Source: Leptospira koniambonensis
GTDB lineage: Bacteria; Spirochaetota; Leptospiria; Leptospirales; Leptospiraceae
Assembly (NCBI RefSeq): GCF_004769555.1
Contig: NZ_RQFY01000004.1
Location: forward strand, 1,302,001 to 1,366,000
DNA: 64,000 bases
Direction of reading: 5' to 3'
Shown here: one piece after another, positions 51,711 to 61,453 of the stretch
Numbering within the stretch: the stretch's first letter is position 1
How the letters are laid out: each line of letters begins with the position of its first letter
Notes under the pieces: model-generated
The model's database searches: none
What the model saw: the letters and a program-made list of their open reading frames with translations, nothing else
What the model was told of the DNA's origin: nothing
Program-made: the position numbers and the translations under genes

Positions 51711-53624
51711 ATGGCAAAGTTAAAGCTAGTACAATTGCCTGTTCCGCCCCCTACGGCCTTTGCAGCTACTGGAAATGTTCCTTTGGCCGCGGGATGTTTA
51801 GCTGTATCTGCTCGGGAGAATGGCCTGGAAAAAAAAGGTCTGGAGCTAGAAGTTCTGGATCCTGATATCACTGATAAAGAAGGTGATAGCCAGCTTGCGG
51901 ATAGGATTGCAAAAGATGAGCCTGAGTTTTTGGGCTTCTCACTTTATCTTTGGAATACTGAAAGAAGCCTTCATCTCGCAAAAGAAGTAAAACGTAGATC
52001 TCCATCCACTAAGATCTTAATTGGTGGACCTGAAGTAAATCCAGACAATCCGTTTGTTCTTTCTGAAACAGGTTATGATATAGCAGTCTCCGGAGAAGCA
52101 GAGCATACATTCTTTGCTCTTATGGATACACTTCTTAAAAAAGAAGATCCAAGAAAATTACCGAATATCGCAGTCAGAGAACAAGATGGAAAGATGGGAA
52201 TGTTTTCCAGAGAGGAGAATGCTTCCTTTCCACTGACGAGTTATCCTTCTCCATATCTTCAGGGATTTGTGCCTGTGGATCCGGCAAGATCTACTTACTT
52301 GGAGACCGTAAGAGGCTGTAGATCTCAATGTACGTATTGTTTTTATCCTAAGAGTAGTAATGTATTAAGAACTTTAGATATTCCTGAGACGATCAAACTT
52401 CTTGCTAATTTAAAAGATAAAGGCGCCAAAGAATTAGTATTCTTAGATCCAACATTCAATCATAGACCTGGTTTCGAAGAATTTTTAGATGCAATCATAG
52501 ATGTAAACTCAGACAGATCCATGACTATGTTCGGAGAATTAAGATCTGAAGGAATTACTGAGAAGATCGCAGACAAACTTGCATTAGCAGGTTTCAATCG
52601 GATCGAATTAGGAATGCAATCCATCAATAAGGAAACCTTAAAGCGTGTGAAACGTTTTGGAAGTCCGGAGAAGGTTGCTGAAGCAGCGAGAATGTTGGCT
52701 GATAGAGGAATTGAACTTTTATTAGATCTGATCATCGGGCTCCCTGGAGATACTCCAGACGATGTGATGGAAGGGATCGAATTCTTTTATGGACATGGAC
52801 TAGGAGAATGGGTCCAAGTATTTCCGTTATCTATTTTGCCTGGAACTGCAATGAGAAAAGATGCAGAGTCAGAAGGTCTGGTTTATCTTCCTAAACCTCC
52901 TTATAGAGTGATCCGAACTCCTAATTTCAGTGCAGAAGCTCTTAGTTCTACTTTATTCCGTTCAGAAGATAGATTGGATAGAAGGTTGGATGAAACTCCT
53001 CGAAGTCTCTTGTCTGATCCTGATCCCTCAGTTGCAGATATATTTTCCTTTTCTCCAGGACTCGCAGAAAAATTCGGATTAGAAGATTTTTCCATCTCAG
53101 GTGCAAGACATGTTTCTATTTGGTGGAGAGGAGATAATTTAGAAAAATCTAAAAAAGAATTCTTTGATAGATTAAATTATCGATTTGCCAAAGATCCTTT
53201 TGCAGTCACTGATCTGGTTTTGTATCCTAAAACTTCTTTTGATCCTGAATTAATTACAGAGATTATGGAAGAATTTTCCAAGGTCCCTGCATCTTATCTT
53301 TCTCGCACACTCGCTCATCGTGGTGAAAATATGCTTCATAGGATCGTTCTTGTTCTTCCTCATGGAGTTTCTTTCCCATTAGAATGGGTTTCTGAAATTA
53401 GAGAATATATTCCTGTTTTTCAAGAAATGGAATGGGAAGAAGCAGTCCAAAAATCAGCAGAGCTTGGGGGAGAATTTCCAGGAGCAAGGATCATTTCTAA
53501 AAACGAGAACTCGGCCGCATGGAAAGTCCTAAAAGAAAATGCAGATCCTGAATCTGTAACATTTGCAGATAGAGTTTTAGAAAAACGCTGGTGTTGGGAA
53601 ATTTTAGGTTATTCTGAGAAGTGA
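51711..53624 (+). CDS. B12-binding domain radical SAM protein
   Basis: 637 aa. The N-terminal cobalamin-binding fold (DITDKEGDSQLADRIAKDEPEFLGFSLYLWN, KILIGGPEVNPDN) lacks the DxHxxG base-off His motif. The radical SAM core has RGCRSQCTYCFYPKSS with C203, C207 and C210 for the 4Fe-4S cluster, followed by ELVFLDPTFNHR and the TIM barrel. The C-terminus contains a separate domain of about 150 residues. Members methylate or rearrange unactivated carbons, but the substrate is unknown. Its start at 51711 lacks a strong ribosome-binding site. Confidence 0.86.
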   Translation: MAKLKLVQLPVPPPTAFAATGNVPLAAGCLAVSARENGLEKKGLELEVLDPDITDKEGDSQLADRIAKDEPEFLGFSLYLWNTERSLHLAKEVKRRSPSTKILIGGPEVNPDNPFVLSETGYDIAVSGEAEHTFFALMDTLLKKEDPRKLPNIAVREQDGKMGMFSREENASFPLTSYPSPYLQGFVPVDPARSTYLETVRGCRSQCTYCFYPKSSNVLRTLDIPETIKLLANLKDKGAKELVFLDPTFNHRPGFEEFLDAIIDVNSDRSMTMFGELRSEGITEKIADKLALAGFNRIELGMQSINKETLKRVKRFGSPEKVAEAARMLADRGIELLLDLIIGLPGDTPDDVMEGIEFFYGHGLGEWVQVFPLSILPGTAMRKDAESEGLVYLPKPPYRVIRTPNFSAEALSSTLFRSEDRLDRRLDETPRSLLSDPDPSVADIFSFSPGLAEKFGLEDFSISGARHVSIWWRGDNLEKSKKEFFDRLNYRFAKDPFAVTDLVLYPKTSFDPELITEIMEEFSKVPASYLSRTLAHRGENMLHRIVLVLPHGVSFPLEWVSEIREYIPVFQEMEWEEAVQKSAELGGEFPGARIISKNENSAAWKVLKENADPESVTFADRVLEKRWCWEILGYSEK

Positions 53625-53736
53625 TCAACTAAACTAAAACGCCGCAGCAATTTTTTCAAAAAATTAACTTCTGACGATTTTATACAATTTTTCTGCCTAG
53701 TTTACTGTTAGGATTTTTCCATTATTGGAGAATAGA

Positions 53737-54312
53737 ATGTTGAACAACCGCAAAAAAGTATACGATTTCCCTCATAAAGCAATTCGTTATGGGATCTCAA
53801 AATTTGTGCAAGAATCAGGACGAACTGATTATTCCGATCCAAAAGATATACTCCAACTTTTAGAATTAGGAAAAGAGATCTTTCTAATGTTAAAAATTCA
53901 CGCGAGAGACGAAGAAGGAGTGAGCCTTAAACATTTGGAAGAAAAAGACCCGCAAGCTTCTCAGAAAGACAAAGAAGAACATAAATATCTGGAAGAAAAA
54001 ATAAAAGAATTAGAATCACTTTTAGATAGGATCAAAGAAGAAGGTGAGCAGGCGCAGGTTTTATCCGAAGATTTTTACACAAAGTTAATTCGTTTCCAAA
54101 CAGATTATTTTTCTCATATGACAAGAGAAGAAGAGGAAACCCAAACTAGATTACATGTGTACTTTTCAGATGCTGAATTGGATGATCACCAAAAAGAGAT
54201 CATGAGTTCTTTGGGTGGAGATGAACTTAAAATTTGGGCCAAATATTTGATTCCAAATGTTCCTACTCCGATCAAAAATAGATTCGAGGAAATGTTAAAA
54301 ACTTTCTCCTGA
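53737..54312 (+). CDS. hemerythrin-like domain protein
   Basis: 191 aa from ATG 53737, with GGAG 7 bases upstream; a TTG at 53725 has no such site. H13, H55, E59, H82, H127 and E131 are arranged as HHE-type di-iron ligands in a four-helix bundle (FPHKAIRYGI, KIHARDEEGVSL, KEEHKYLEEKI, YFSHMTREEEE). Hemerythrin-like proteins bind O2, NO or iron, or act in redox sensing. The length is slightly above the 150-170 of simple members. No signal peptide. Confidence 0.83.
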   Translation: MLNNRKKVYDFPHKAIRYGISKFVQESGRTDYSDPKDILQLLELGKEIFLMLKIHARDEEGVSLKHLEEKDPQASQKDKEEHKYLEEKIKELESLLDRIKEEGEQAQVLSEDFYTKLIRFQTDYFSHMTREEEETQTRLHVYFSDAELDDHQKEIMSSLGGDELKIWAKYLIPNVPTPIKNRFEEMLKTFS

Positions 54313-54384
54313 ACTTCGGTATTGGTTTATTATAAACCATATAACTCACTTGATTTTTGGACTGATATCCTATAAGATCTTTGT

Positions 54385-54666
54385 ATGAAGTCGGATAAAT
54401 CCGAGGTATTAAAAGAATTTCGCACTCTTCCTGGAGTGGGAAAGGTAATCGCAGAAGATCTTTGGAATTTGGGAGTTCGCAGTAAAGCAGAACTTGCTAA
54501 ACTAGACCCTGAAAAATTATACCAAGAAATTTGTGAATACCAAGGTGGTCATGTTGATCTATGTATGCTGTACGTATTTCGTTGTGCAGTATATGTTTCT
54601 GGGACTTCCGATCCTGAACCAGAAAAAATGAAATGGTGGTTCTGGAAGGACAAACAGCTTGTCTGA
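54385..54666 (+). CDS. Cdd1/pathogenicity-locus family helix-hairpin-helix protein
   Basis: 93 aa, the full family length. RTLPGVGKVIAEDLWNLGVRSKAELAKLDPEKLYQEI carries a helix-hairpin-helix (LPGVGKVIAEDL) and GGHVDLCMLYVFRCAVY is the family signature. Members are found next to DNA-repair and regulatory genes and probably bind DNA; the exact role is not known. It overlaps the AraC gene by 8 bases, so they are translated together. Confidence 0.85.
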   Translation: MKSDKSEVLKEFRTLPGVGKVIAEDLWNLGVRSKAELAKLDPEKLYQEICEYQGGHVDLCMLYVFRCAVYVSGTSDPEPEKMKWWFWKDKQLV

Positions 54667-55417
54667 TTTGATCCGAATTTCCTGGACCCATAAAGAATCT
54701 CCCGAAACTTACACAGTTCTTCCGGGAGAAGAATGCGTAATTGGAGTCCAAACCAAGGGAAAAATTTCTTTAGCTTCGGGCAAACAGTCCAAGGCTCTTG
54801 CCAAGGCAGGGATCACTGGTATCTTAAGAGGACCAAGAACATTCATCTCTGAAAAAAATACAAAATCACTTTTGGTTTATATTTCTCCCTTAGTTCTTTC
54901 CAGAATGATCTCTGTGCCGATGGACCAGATCAGCGATTCAAGTTTATCTTTAGAAGATCTGTTTTCTAAAGAAATGATCTCTGGATTAATAGCAGATTGT
55001 GAAGAAGCGGATTGGAAAGGACAGGAGGCATCTCAGGGGCTGGAGAAATTTCGGAACCTTCTTCCCATAAAAGAAGAAAAGGAAAAATTTTTACCAGAAG
55101 CAGTGCTTAGGATCAAATCATCGCTCGGAGAAATTGGGATCAAGAGTTTAGCGGAAGATCTGGGTGTGAGCCAAAGCAGTTTAGAAAGAGGTTTCAGATC
55201 CAGAGTAGGATTAAGTCCGAAAGAATACGCAGGACTTGTCCGGTTTAGGAATATATTCAGATTTTATAATTCTTCTTCCAATCTTACTGAACTCGCCTTA
55301 GAGGCGGGTTATTATGACCAGGCACATTTTATTCGTGAATTTAAGAAGAAAACTGGCTTTAGTCCAAAACAGTGGTTTCGGGAGAATGCGAGCGTAGGAT
55401 TAAATCCTAATTTTTAG
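54659..55417 (+). CDS. AraC-family transcriptional regulator
   Basis: 252 aa. Start TTG 54659, preceded by AAGGA at 8 bases and overlapping the previous stop. The C-terminal AraC HTH pair is plain (IKSLAEDLGVSQSSLERGFRSRVGLSPKEYAGLVRFRNIFRF and ELALEAGYYDQAHFIREFKKKTGFSPKQW, about 150-245). The N-terminal part (about 1-110) resembles the effector-binding DUF6597-like cupin-type domain of small AraC proteins. The effector is unknown. Its 3' end overlaps the convergent uracil-DNA glycosylase gene by 11 bases. Confidence 0.88.
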   Translation: MSDLIRISWTHKESPETYTVLPGEECVIGVQTKGKISLASGKQSKALAKAGITGILRGPRTFISEKNTKSLLVYISPLVLSRMISVPMDQISDSSLSLEDLFSKEMISGLIADCEEADWKGQEASQGLEKFRNLLPIKEEKEKFLPEAVLRIKSSLGEIGIKSLAEDLGVSQSSLERGFRSRVGLSPKEYAGLVRFRNIFRFYNSSSNLTELALEAGYYDQAHFIREFKKKTGFSPKQWFRENASVGLNPNF

Positions 55418-56027
55418 AAAAGAATTCTCTTTTGACTGCAGGATGTTTTTTGATTAAATCCAAGGATTTTGCGATCAATATCTTAGCTTCAGGAGAATGA
55501 TTCCAAACATTTAAGCCGGATGGATGAGGTAAAGGGATCCAATCCAATTCCACTCCATAATAGTTTTTCTTAAACTTCTTACCTATAACCTCATCCAATT
55601 TGTATTTTTTATCTTCTACCAATTGATCGATCGCGAGTTTTCCTATCGGAATGATGAGTTTAGGTTTATTGAATTCAACTTCGAAACGTATATATCTGGA
55701 ACAATTTTCTACTTCGGAAGGATTTGGTTTTCTATCTCCACTTTTTGCTTTGCCTGGGAAACATCTGCAAACCGCGGCCATATTTACCTTAGATCTATAA
55801 ACTTCTTCTTCTATCCCTATGGATAAAAACCATTTGAATAAAGTTTTACCCGCGGTGTATGCGAATGGTTTTCCGAATTTTTCTTCATGGATGCCGGGAG
55901 CCTGGCCTATGCTCATAATTTTTGCGCCAGGAATTCCACCTTGCACAGGATTGCCCACCATGTCAGGACAAAGTCTGCAATGAAGTAATGTCTCTATATG
56001 TTTTTTGAATTTTTGAGAATCGTTCAT
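55407..56027 (-). CDS. uracil-DNA glycosylase family protein with Fe-S cluster
   Basis: 206 aa. C17 and C20 (HCRLCP), C87/C89 and C109 fit the 4Fe-4S cluster of family 4/5 uracil-DNA glycosylases. GQAPGIHEEKFGKPF (41-55) is motif A; HPSGLNVWNH near the C-terminus is motif B with its His. The enzyme removes uracil from DNA. It is 10 bases downstream of the STAS gene and the run appears to start near galK. Confidence 0.87.
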   Translation of the reverse strand: MNDSQKFKKHIETLLHCRLCPDMVGNPVQGGIPGAKIMSIGQAPGIHEEKFGKPFAYTAGKTLFKWFLSIGIEEEVYRSKVNMAAVCRCFPGKAKSGDRKPNPSEVENCSRYIRFEVEFNKPKLIIPIGKLAIDQLVEDKKYKLDEVIGKKFKKNYYGVELDWIPLPHPSGLNVWNHSPEAKILIAKSLDLIKKHPAVKREFFSKN

Positions 56028-56037
56028 CCGAAACGGA

Positions 56038-56457
56038 TCAAGGTGATAAAAGTTTCCAAGCCTCTTTGGAAGTGCTACCTACTCGGATCAGACTTTTTAA
56101 TTTAGTAAGTTCTAAAATTTTATTCACTTGAGAAGAAGGGGAGAAGACTGCGATTCCACCCTTGCCGCTCTTTACTAGTCTGGAATGTGTCGCCATAAAA
56201 ACTCCCAGTCCGGAAGAATCTATATATTTCACATTTTCCATATTCACTAGAAGATAAATAAATCCTCGATCGAGTAGATGAAAGAATCTTTCTTTCATGA
56301 TCTGGGCTGAGTATAAATTGATCTCACCAGAAATTTTTACAACGACTGCTTCCTTAGGAAGACCTTCCGGAATATTGTCCTGATCTAGAAATACACCTAA
56401 CTCGGGTGCATCATGATCAAAATCTTTACTGTCCAGGTTCCAAGGAGTATCTGCCAT
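56038..56457 (-). CDS. STAS-domain anti-sigma factor antagonist
   Basis: 139 aa. VVVKISGEINLYSAQIMKERF and YIDSSGLGVFMATHSRL (79-95) form a SpoIIAA-like STAS domain; the DSSG serine pair (81-82) is where the kinase phosphorylates such proteins. The C-terminus KILELTKLKSLIRV is also typical. It has an N-terminal extension of about 35 residues. Likely partner-switches with an unseen anti-sigma factor or kinase; no such gene is nearby. Confidence 0.88.
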   Translation of the reverse strand: MADTPWNLDSKDFDHDAPELGVFLDQDNIPEGLPKEAVVVKISGEINLYSAQIMKERFFHLLDRGFIYLLVNMENVKYIDSSGLGVFMATHSRLVKSGKGGIAVFSPSSQVNKILELTKLKSLIRVGSTSKEAWKLLSP

Positions 56458-56543
56458 AATGTTGTTCGCTTATTTTTACCGAATGCGAAGACTATCGAAT
56501 TACTAGCCGTTTCTGCAAGGATTTTATCCCATTTTTCAACGAT

Positions 56544-57707
56544 CTAAATATCTTCTCTTACACCTTCTGAGATAGAGAATTTATAGATCTTTGCATTTAG
56601 TCCGAATTTTTGGAAATATTCCTTTTCGAATTTGGAGAATAAGGAAGAAGATCTGCCTTCTTTGTCTAGAACTAGGACACAACCTCCAAATCCTCCTCCA
56701 ATCATTCTAGCCCCTAATGCATATTCAGAGCGGAACCATTCTACTATAAAATCTGTTTCTTCACAGGAGACTTGGAAGTTTTTAGAGAGAGATTCATGGC
56801 AAGAGTAAAGTTCTTCTCCTACCTTCTCTGCATTTTTATCCTTTAAGGAGCGGATAACGTTTTGGGCTCTGGATCTTTCTCCTAAAATATGAGTGGCTCT
56901 TTTAAATTCGGCCGGAGTTAATCCTGCTTTTTCGATTAGAGAGAAGTCTGCTTGGCTTAAGGTTTGAACCTCTGGAGAAATTTTATTACATTTTGAAGTC
57001 GCAGATTCTACTTCTTTTCTTCTGTCGTTGTATGCGCTTTCTTTTAGACTATGTGGAACATTCGAATCTATGAGATAAAATTCATAACCAGGAAGATCTA
57101 TATTGTGATAAGAATATTCTAAACTTTCTGTATTCAGGGAAATACAAGAAGAAGGTTTTGCTACTGCGATCACGAATTGGTCCATGATCCCACAGTTAAC
57201 ACCTACAAAATGATTTTCCGCGGCCTGAGCGAGTACTGCAATCTTCTCCTTTGTAATTTCCCAGTCGAAAATTTTAGACAGAGAAAATGCTACCCCAACT
57301 TCTACAGCTGCAGAAGAAGAAAGTCCAGCGCCTTGGGGAATGTTTCCTGTAAAAGCGAGATCGAAACCTTCTATCTTTAAGCCTAATTTAAGAGCTTCTG
57401 AGATGACTCCTAAGATATAATTCGCCCAAGGTTTTTCTTCTGAGTAGGTAAGTTCTTTTGTTACAAATTCGGATTTGAAATCCAAGGAATACAATCTGAA
57501 AGTCCCGAGTCCGTTTGTCCGAATAGCAAAGTGCGTTCTGAAATCGATTGCTGCAGGAAATACCAGACCACCTGCGTAATCCACATGTTCACCTATAATA
57601 TTCACTCTCCCTGGCGCGGAGAAAAAACGAATTGGACCTAGGCCAGGAGCTTCTGGAAAAGTATGGGAAAGAGAAGAGGAAAGATTCTCTCGGATAGAAA
57701 GAGACAT
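56544..57707 (-). CDS. galK: galactokinase GalK
   Basis: 387 aa, normal length. GRVNIIGEHVDYAGGLVFP binds galactose, GNIPQGAGLSSSAAVEVG is the GHMP ATP loop, and GARMIGGGFGGCVLVL is motif 3. GalK phosphorylates alpha-D-galactose at C1 (Leloir pathway). No galT or galE lies here. It diverges from pgi. Confidence 0.93.
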   Translation of the reverse strand: MSLSIRENLSSSLSHTFPEAPGLGPIRFFSAPGRVNIIGEHVDYAGGLVFPAAIDFRTHFAIRTNGLGTFRLYSLDFKSEFVTKELTYSEEKPWANYILGVISEALKLGLKIEGFDLAFTGNIPQGAGLSSSAAVEVGVAFSLSKIFDWEITKEKIAVLAQAAENHFVGVNCGIMDQFVIAVAKPSSCISLNTESLEYSYHNIDLPGYEFYLIDSNVPHSLKESAYNDRRKEVESATSKCNKISPEVQTLSQADFSLIEKAGLTPAEFKRATHILGERSRAQNVIRSLKDKNAEKVGEELYSCHESLSKNFQVSCEETDFIVEWFRSEYALGARMIGGGFGGCVLVLDKEGRSSSLFSKFEKEYFQKFGLNAKIYKFSISEGVREDI

Positions 57708-57843
57708 TCTGGAAAATAAAATCTAAGACTTAAATACTTACAAGGGATTTTGGAAAATTAGAACATTGAATTGTTTCGTTTTTCCTTGCTATTCCAATTA
57801 ACATAAGTAATTTGTCTCGGATGTCCGATTTTGAGGAAGACCG

Positions 57844-59184
57844 ATGGCCTTTTCTTTAGAAATAAACGATAGATTTGCCTCGGAGTTTGCAGATCGTCAA
57901 ACCTATGATCTCTTATTAAAAGAGTCAGGCATTGCTTTACAAAATCTTCTCTCCGGAAAATCCCCTGGCTCCGAATTTTTAGGATGGGTTCGACTTCCCC
58001 AAGAGATCCAAAGAGCAGAATTAGATAAAATTCATTCTGAAGCACAAAGACTTAGAGAACAATCCGAGACTATCGTAGTGATAGGGATCGGAGGTTCCTA
58101 TTTAGGAGCTAAGGCGGTCATCGAGGCTTCTAAACCTTATTTCAAAACTCCAAGTTTAGGATCACCCGAGATCGTTTATGCGGGACATCATTTAGATGCA
58201 CGTTATCATTCAGAACTTTTAGAATATTTAGAGAATAAAGAATTTTCTATCAATGTGGTTTCTAAGTCTGGAACTACTACTGAACCCGCTTTGGCATTTC
58301 GTTTACTTTGGGATCTTGCCAAAAAAAAATACGGTGCAAAAGCAAAAGATAGAATAGTCGCCACTACAGATAGTTCTAAAGGTGCTTTAAGAAAAATGTC
58401 GGAAGAGTTGGGATTTACAACCTTCTCGATTCCGGATAACGTAGGTGGAAGATATTCAGTTCTAACGCCAGTTGGTCTCTTTCCAATTGCTGCTTCTGGA
58501 GTGGATATATTTTCTTTCTGGGAAGGGTTTTCTGAGGCTGCAGACTTTCTGATCTCGGAAACTTCTCCTCATAAAAATACTGCATGTATTTATTCAGCTT
58601 ACAGAAATCTATTTTATAGATCTGGAAAGAAGATAGAAGTGATCGCAAATTATAATCCTTCTATCCGTACTTTGACCGAATGGTGGAAACAATTATTCGG
58701 AGAAAGTGAAGGCAAACAAGGTAAGGGAATTTTTCCTGCTTCTGTAGAACTGACAACTGATCTACATTCTCTTGGGCAATATTTGCAGGAAGGGGAACGT
58801 AATATTTTCGAGACTGTTCTTTATTCCAAAAGTACTGGTGGAAAGGTATTGGTTCCTAAGGATTCAGATGATTTGGATGGTCTGAATTTTTTAGCTTCTA
58901 AGAACTTGGAAGAAGTAAACTTACAGGCATTTCTTGGCACTTTAGTAGCACACTCGGAAGGCGGGATACCATGTTTGGAGATTTTGTTTCCGGACACCGG
59001 ACCTAAAAGCCTAGGCCAAATGATGTATTTTTTTGAATTAGCCTGCGGAGTTTCGGGGAATGTGCTAGGTGTAAACCCGTTCGATCAGCCTGGAGTAGAG
59101 GCTTATAAAAAAAATATGTTCGCATTACTGGGAAAACCAGGTTTTGAAAATTTAAGAGAATCCCTTCGTCAAAAAGGAGTCTAA
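57844..59184 (+). CDS. pgi: glucose-6-phosphate isomerase Pgi
   Basis: 446 aa, the short bacterial form. VIGIGGSYLGAKAV, SKSGTTTEPALAF, IRTLTEWWKQLFGESEGKQGKG and HSEGGIPCLEI hold the phosphate-binding site and catalytic Glu/His/Lys of Pgi. It interconverts glucose-6-phosphate and fructose-6-phosphate. Leptospires grow on fatty acids, so it probably serves gluconeogenesis and sugar supply for LPS. Divergent from galK across a 136-bp gap. Confidence 0.96.
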   Translation: MAFSLEINDRFASEFADRQTYDLLLKESGIALQNLLSGKSPGSEFLGWVRLPQEIQRAELDKIHSEAQRLREQSETIVVIGIGGSYLGAKAVIEASKPYFKTPSLGSPEIVYAGHHLDARYHSELLEYLENKEFSINVVSKSGTTTEPALAFRLLWDLAKKKYGAKAKDRIVATTDSSKGALRKMSEELGFTTFSIPDNVGGRYSVLTPVGLFPIAASGVDIFSFWEGFSEAADFLISETSPHKNTACIYSAYRNLFYRSGKKIEVIANYNPSIRTLTEWWKQLFGESEGKQGKGIFPASVELTTDLHSLGQYLQEGERNIFETVLYSKSTGGKVLVPKDSDDLDGLNFLASKNLEEVNLQAFLGTLVAHSEGGIPCLEILFPDTGPKSLGQMMYFFELACGVSGNVLGVNPFDQPGVEAYKKNMFALLGKPGFENLRESLRQKGV

Positions 59185-59289
59185 GCAAAAAGAAACATTT
59201 TGGAATTGATCGGTTTTTCACTTATCATTTCGGAAAGATTTTTCTAAAAGCTTGACAGAGATTCGTTCAGGTTTCGGATTAGATTCAGT

Positions 59290-59631
59290 ATGGTCCTAAG
59301 AGGAAAAAAACTAAGGTTCGTTTCGGCTTCCTTAGCCCTATTTACTCTATTATTCTTTCTCCATTCCGGACCATCCAACAGCCCTTATCCCGGGAAGAAG
59401 TCCGACCAATCACAAACAATCATCGGACAAGAGACTGATATAGAAGAATTAAGCGATCTCGCCGAAACCTCCGATCCTTCGGAAACGGTTTGGGGAGATT
59501 TTTTAACTTCTAAGATAAATACTCCAGGTCTCTCTAACTCAAATCCTTCCCGCCAGGATAGGTTTCAATTTCTACACAATAAATTATTATCTCAGCATCT
59601 GCTGAATATTCCTCCACCATCTATCTCCTAA
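59290..59631 (+). CDS. small exported hypothetical protein
   Basis: 113 aa. N-terminus MVLRGKKLRFVSASLALFTLLFFLHSG is a signal peptide or anchor; no lipobox Cys. The rest is acidic (ETDIEELSDLAETSDPSETVWGDF) and low in structure. A TTGACA lies at 59252-59257 but with no good -10 at the right spacing. A strong terminator follows at 59766. Not recognised. Confidence 0.6.
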   Translation: MVLRGKKLRFVSASLALFTLLFFLHSGPSNSPYPGKKSDQSQTIIGQETDIEELSDLAETSDPSETVWGDFLTSKINTPGLSNSNPSRQDRFQFLHNKLLSQHLLNIPPPSIS

Positions 59632-59765
59632 TCTAAAGTTCGAAAGCCAAGATCGACCCTAGTCGTACTCCGCTTTCAGCCAAGCGTTGCCTTGTTTTGC
59701 GCTCAAAATAGAATTTTCGGAGATCACATCGTAATATTTTCCCATCCAATATAGCACCAATTTAG

Positions 59766-59815
59766 CCGGTCCCAGGTTTTGGGCTTAGGCCTTCCCCGGG
59801 ACCGGTTTCTTTTTC
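59766..59815 (+). terminator. rho-independent terminator
   Basis: CCGGTCCC (59766-59773) pairs with GGGACCGG (59798-59805) around a 24-base loop with inner pairing, followed by TTTCTTTTTC. It ends the transcript of the gene at 59290 and lies before the next gene. Confidence 0.75.
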
Positions 59816-59895
59816 AATCTCACATCTATAAAAAAAGGCAGACAGAGACTTTAATCTTCCGATACTTTTGCGGGGAGCCAGAACTCCGTAAGCGG

Positions 59896-60795
59896 ATGGA
59901 AATAGAATTAGCCAAAAAGGAACGTTTGATCCGAGGGATGGAACTCGGAAAAAAGATCGTTCTTCATGGAGTGGTACTTTCCCAATATTATAAATCCAAC
60001 GTGGAGAATTATCTCCGATTCTGTTTGGAATATTACCAAAAGACTGATATTCTTCCTCCTTCTCTTTCCCTCATTTATTCCCTGCTCGAAATGGCCTTCA
60101 AAGAAAATTGTAGGAATTCCTACTATATGGAGAAGGGCTGGGATCCTCTTAGTTCCGAATCATTCACCGAAAGAGAAGCTGAATTTGAGACAAATTGGGA
60201 CTTCTCCGATCCATTAAAATTACGAAACAGATTAAAAGAGGAAGGTTCCATACTTAGGACCACGATCCATCACTCCGGCTCAGGAGTTTCTTTAGAGATC
60301 GCAAATTTAGCTCCAATTACTTCTGAAGCAGAAGAAGCGTTAACAGAATATCTTTCCAGAGCAAAATCCTACCAAGATCTTTCAGAATATTACGAAGATT
60401 ACCCTTTCGACGAAGAAGGCAGAGAGATAGGGATTGCATTAGCTATATTACAATTTAAGGAAATAGGATTGGATCCGAACCTTCTTAGATTTGATACAAT
60501 GGAAGGAGAACATGTCTTCCGCTTAGAGATTGGTTTTGATGGAGAAATTCTTTCTCTCAGGACCAAGCTGGAAAATGACGAAGATGTTCGGCCTTTCCGA
60601 TTCCATTCTCAAGCGGAGAAAGACGGAGAAACCATTTCTCCTTGGAAAATTTCAGTTTGTAAGATTTGCGGAAGGACAGTGGATGATAGGATCTTCTTTC
60701 ATACTGTTCCTGCTGATGTCGTCGCAAAAGCAAAAGATCTACCTTTCACGGAAGAAGTTTGTGCTTGGTGTTTGTCTGGCTATTTGAAATTATAG
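59896..60795 (+). CDS. hypothetical protein with C-terminal CxxC pairs
   Basis: 299 aa from ATG 59896. The frame is open back to a TTG at 59779, but that lies in the terminator loop, so I reject it; a start between 59816 and 59938 is possible. The protein is charged and helical. C-terminal ISVCKICGRTVDD and EVCAWCLSG give two CxxC pairs, a probable zinc ribbon. Not recognised; cytoplasmic. Confidence 0.65.
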   Translation: MEIELAKKERLIRGMELGKKIVLHGVVLSQYYKSNVENYLRFCLEYYQKTDILPPSLSLIYSLLEMAFKENCRNSYYMEKGWDPLSSESFTEREAEFETNWDFSDPLKLRNRLKEEGSILRTTIHHSGSGVSLEIANLAPITSEAEEALTEYLSRAKSYQDLSEYYEDYPFDEEGREIGIALAILQFKEIGLDPNLLRFDTMEGEHVFRLEIGFDGEILSLRTKLENDEDVRPFRFHSQAEKDGETISPWKISVCKICGRTVDDRIFFHTVPADVVAKAKDLPFTEEVCAWCLSGYLKL

Positions 60796-60829
60796 ATCAG
60801 ACAGGTAATATCTTCTATATTATGTAATT

Positions 60830-61441
60830 ATGATACAATCTACTTATTATCCTCCTAAACCTATACGTCTTTCTGGAGATCGTGTAGAACTTGTGCCTCT
60901 AGGTTTAGAACATATAGATGGACTGACAGAAGCCCTACATGATGGAGAACTTTGGAAACTTTGGTATACAAATATTCCTGAACCGGAAAGAATGAGTGCC
61001 TGGATCCAAAAAGCACTAGAAGAACAAGAAGCAGGACTTTCTCTTCCATTTGCTGTGATCCGAAAAGAAGATTCAAAACTTTTAGGAACTACCAGATATT
61101 TGAATATAGAAAAGGATGCTCGGAGATTAGAGATAGGAGCGACATGGTATCCTAGATCAGTCCAAAAAACATTTGTGAATACAGAATGTAAACTTTTGCT
61201 ATTGGAACATGCATTTGATACTTTAGGTTGTATCGCAGTAGAATTCAGGACACATATTATGAATTTATCATCCAGAAAAGCGATCGAGAGATTAGGCGCA
61301 AAACAAGACGGGATACTCAGAAATCATCGAATTAGTAAAAACGGCACCTTAAGAGATACCGTTGTTTATAGCATTACGAAAGAAGAATGGCCCACAGTAA
61401 GAGGAAATCTTTTGTTTAAACTGGGAAAGCCACAGGTTTAA
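60830..61441 (+). CDS. GNAT-family N-acetyltransferase (RimJ/RimL type)
   Basis: 203 aa. RLSGDRVELVPLGLEHIDGLTEAL at the N-terminus, RRLEIGATWYPRSVQKTFVNTECKLLLLEHAFDTLGCIAVEFRTHIMNLSSRKAIERLGAKQDGILRNH in the core match the GNAT proteins of the RimJ/RimL group. The acetyl-CoA loop is diverged (PRSVQKTFVN). Likely acetylates an amino terminus or small amine; substrate unknown. Confidence 0.87.
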   Translation: MIQSTYYPPKPIRLSGDRVELVPLGLEHIDGLTEALHDGELWKLWYTNIPEPERMSAWIQKALEEQEAGLSLPFAVIRKEDSKLLGTTRYLNIEKDARRLEIGATWYPRSVQKTFVNTECKLLLLEHAFDTLGCIAVEFRTHIMNLSSRKAIERLGAKQDGILRNHRISKNGTLRDTVVYSITKEEWPTVRGNLLFKLGKPQV

Positions 61442-61453
61442 ACAAATTTAATA

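Noticed and set aside
59779..59895. TTG start for the gene ending at 60795
   Set aside because: It lies in the loop of a strong terminator, so a start downstream (59896) is more likely.
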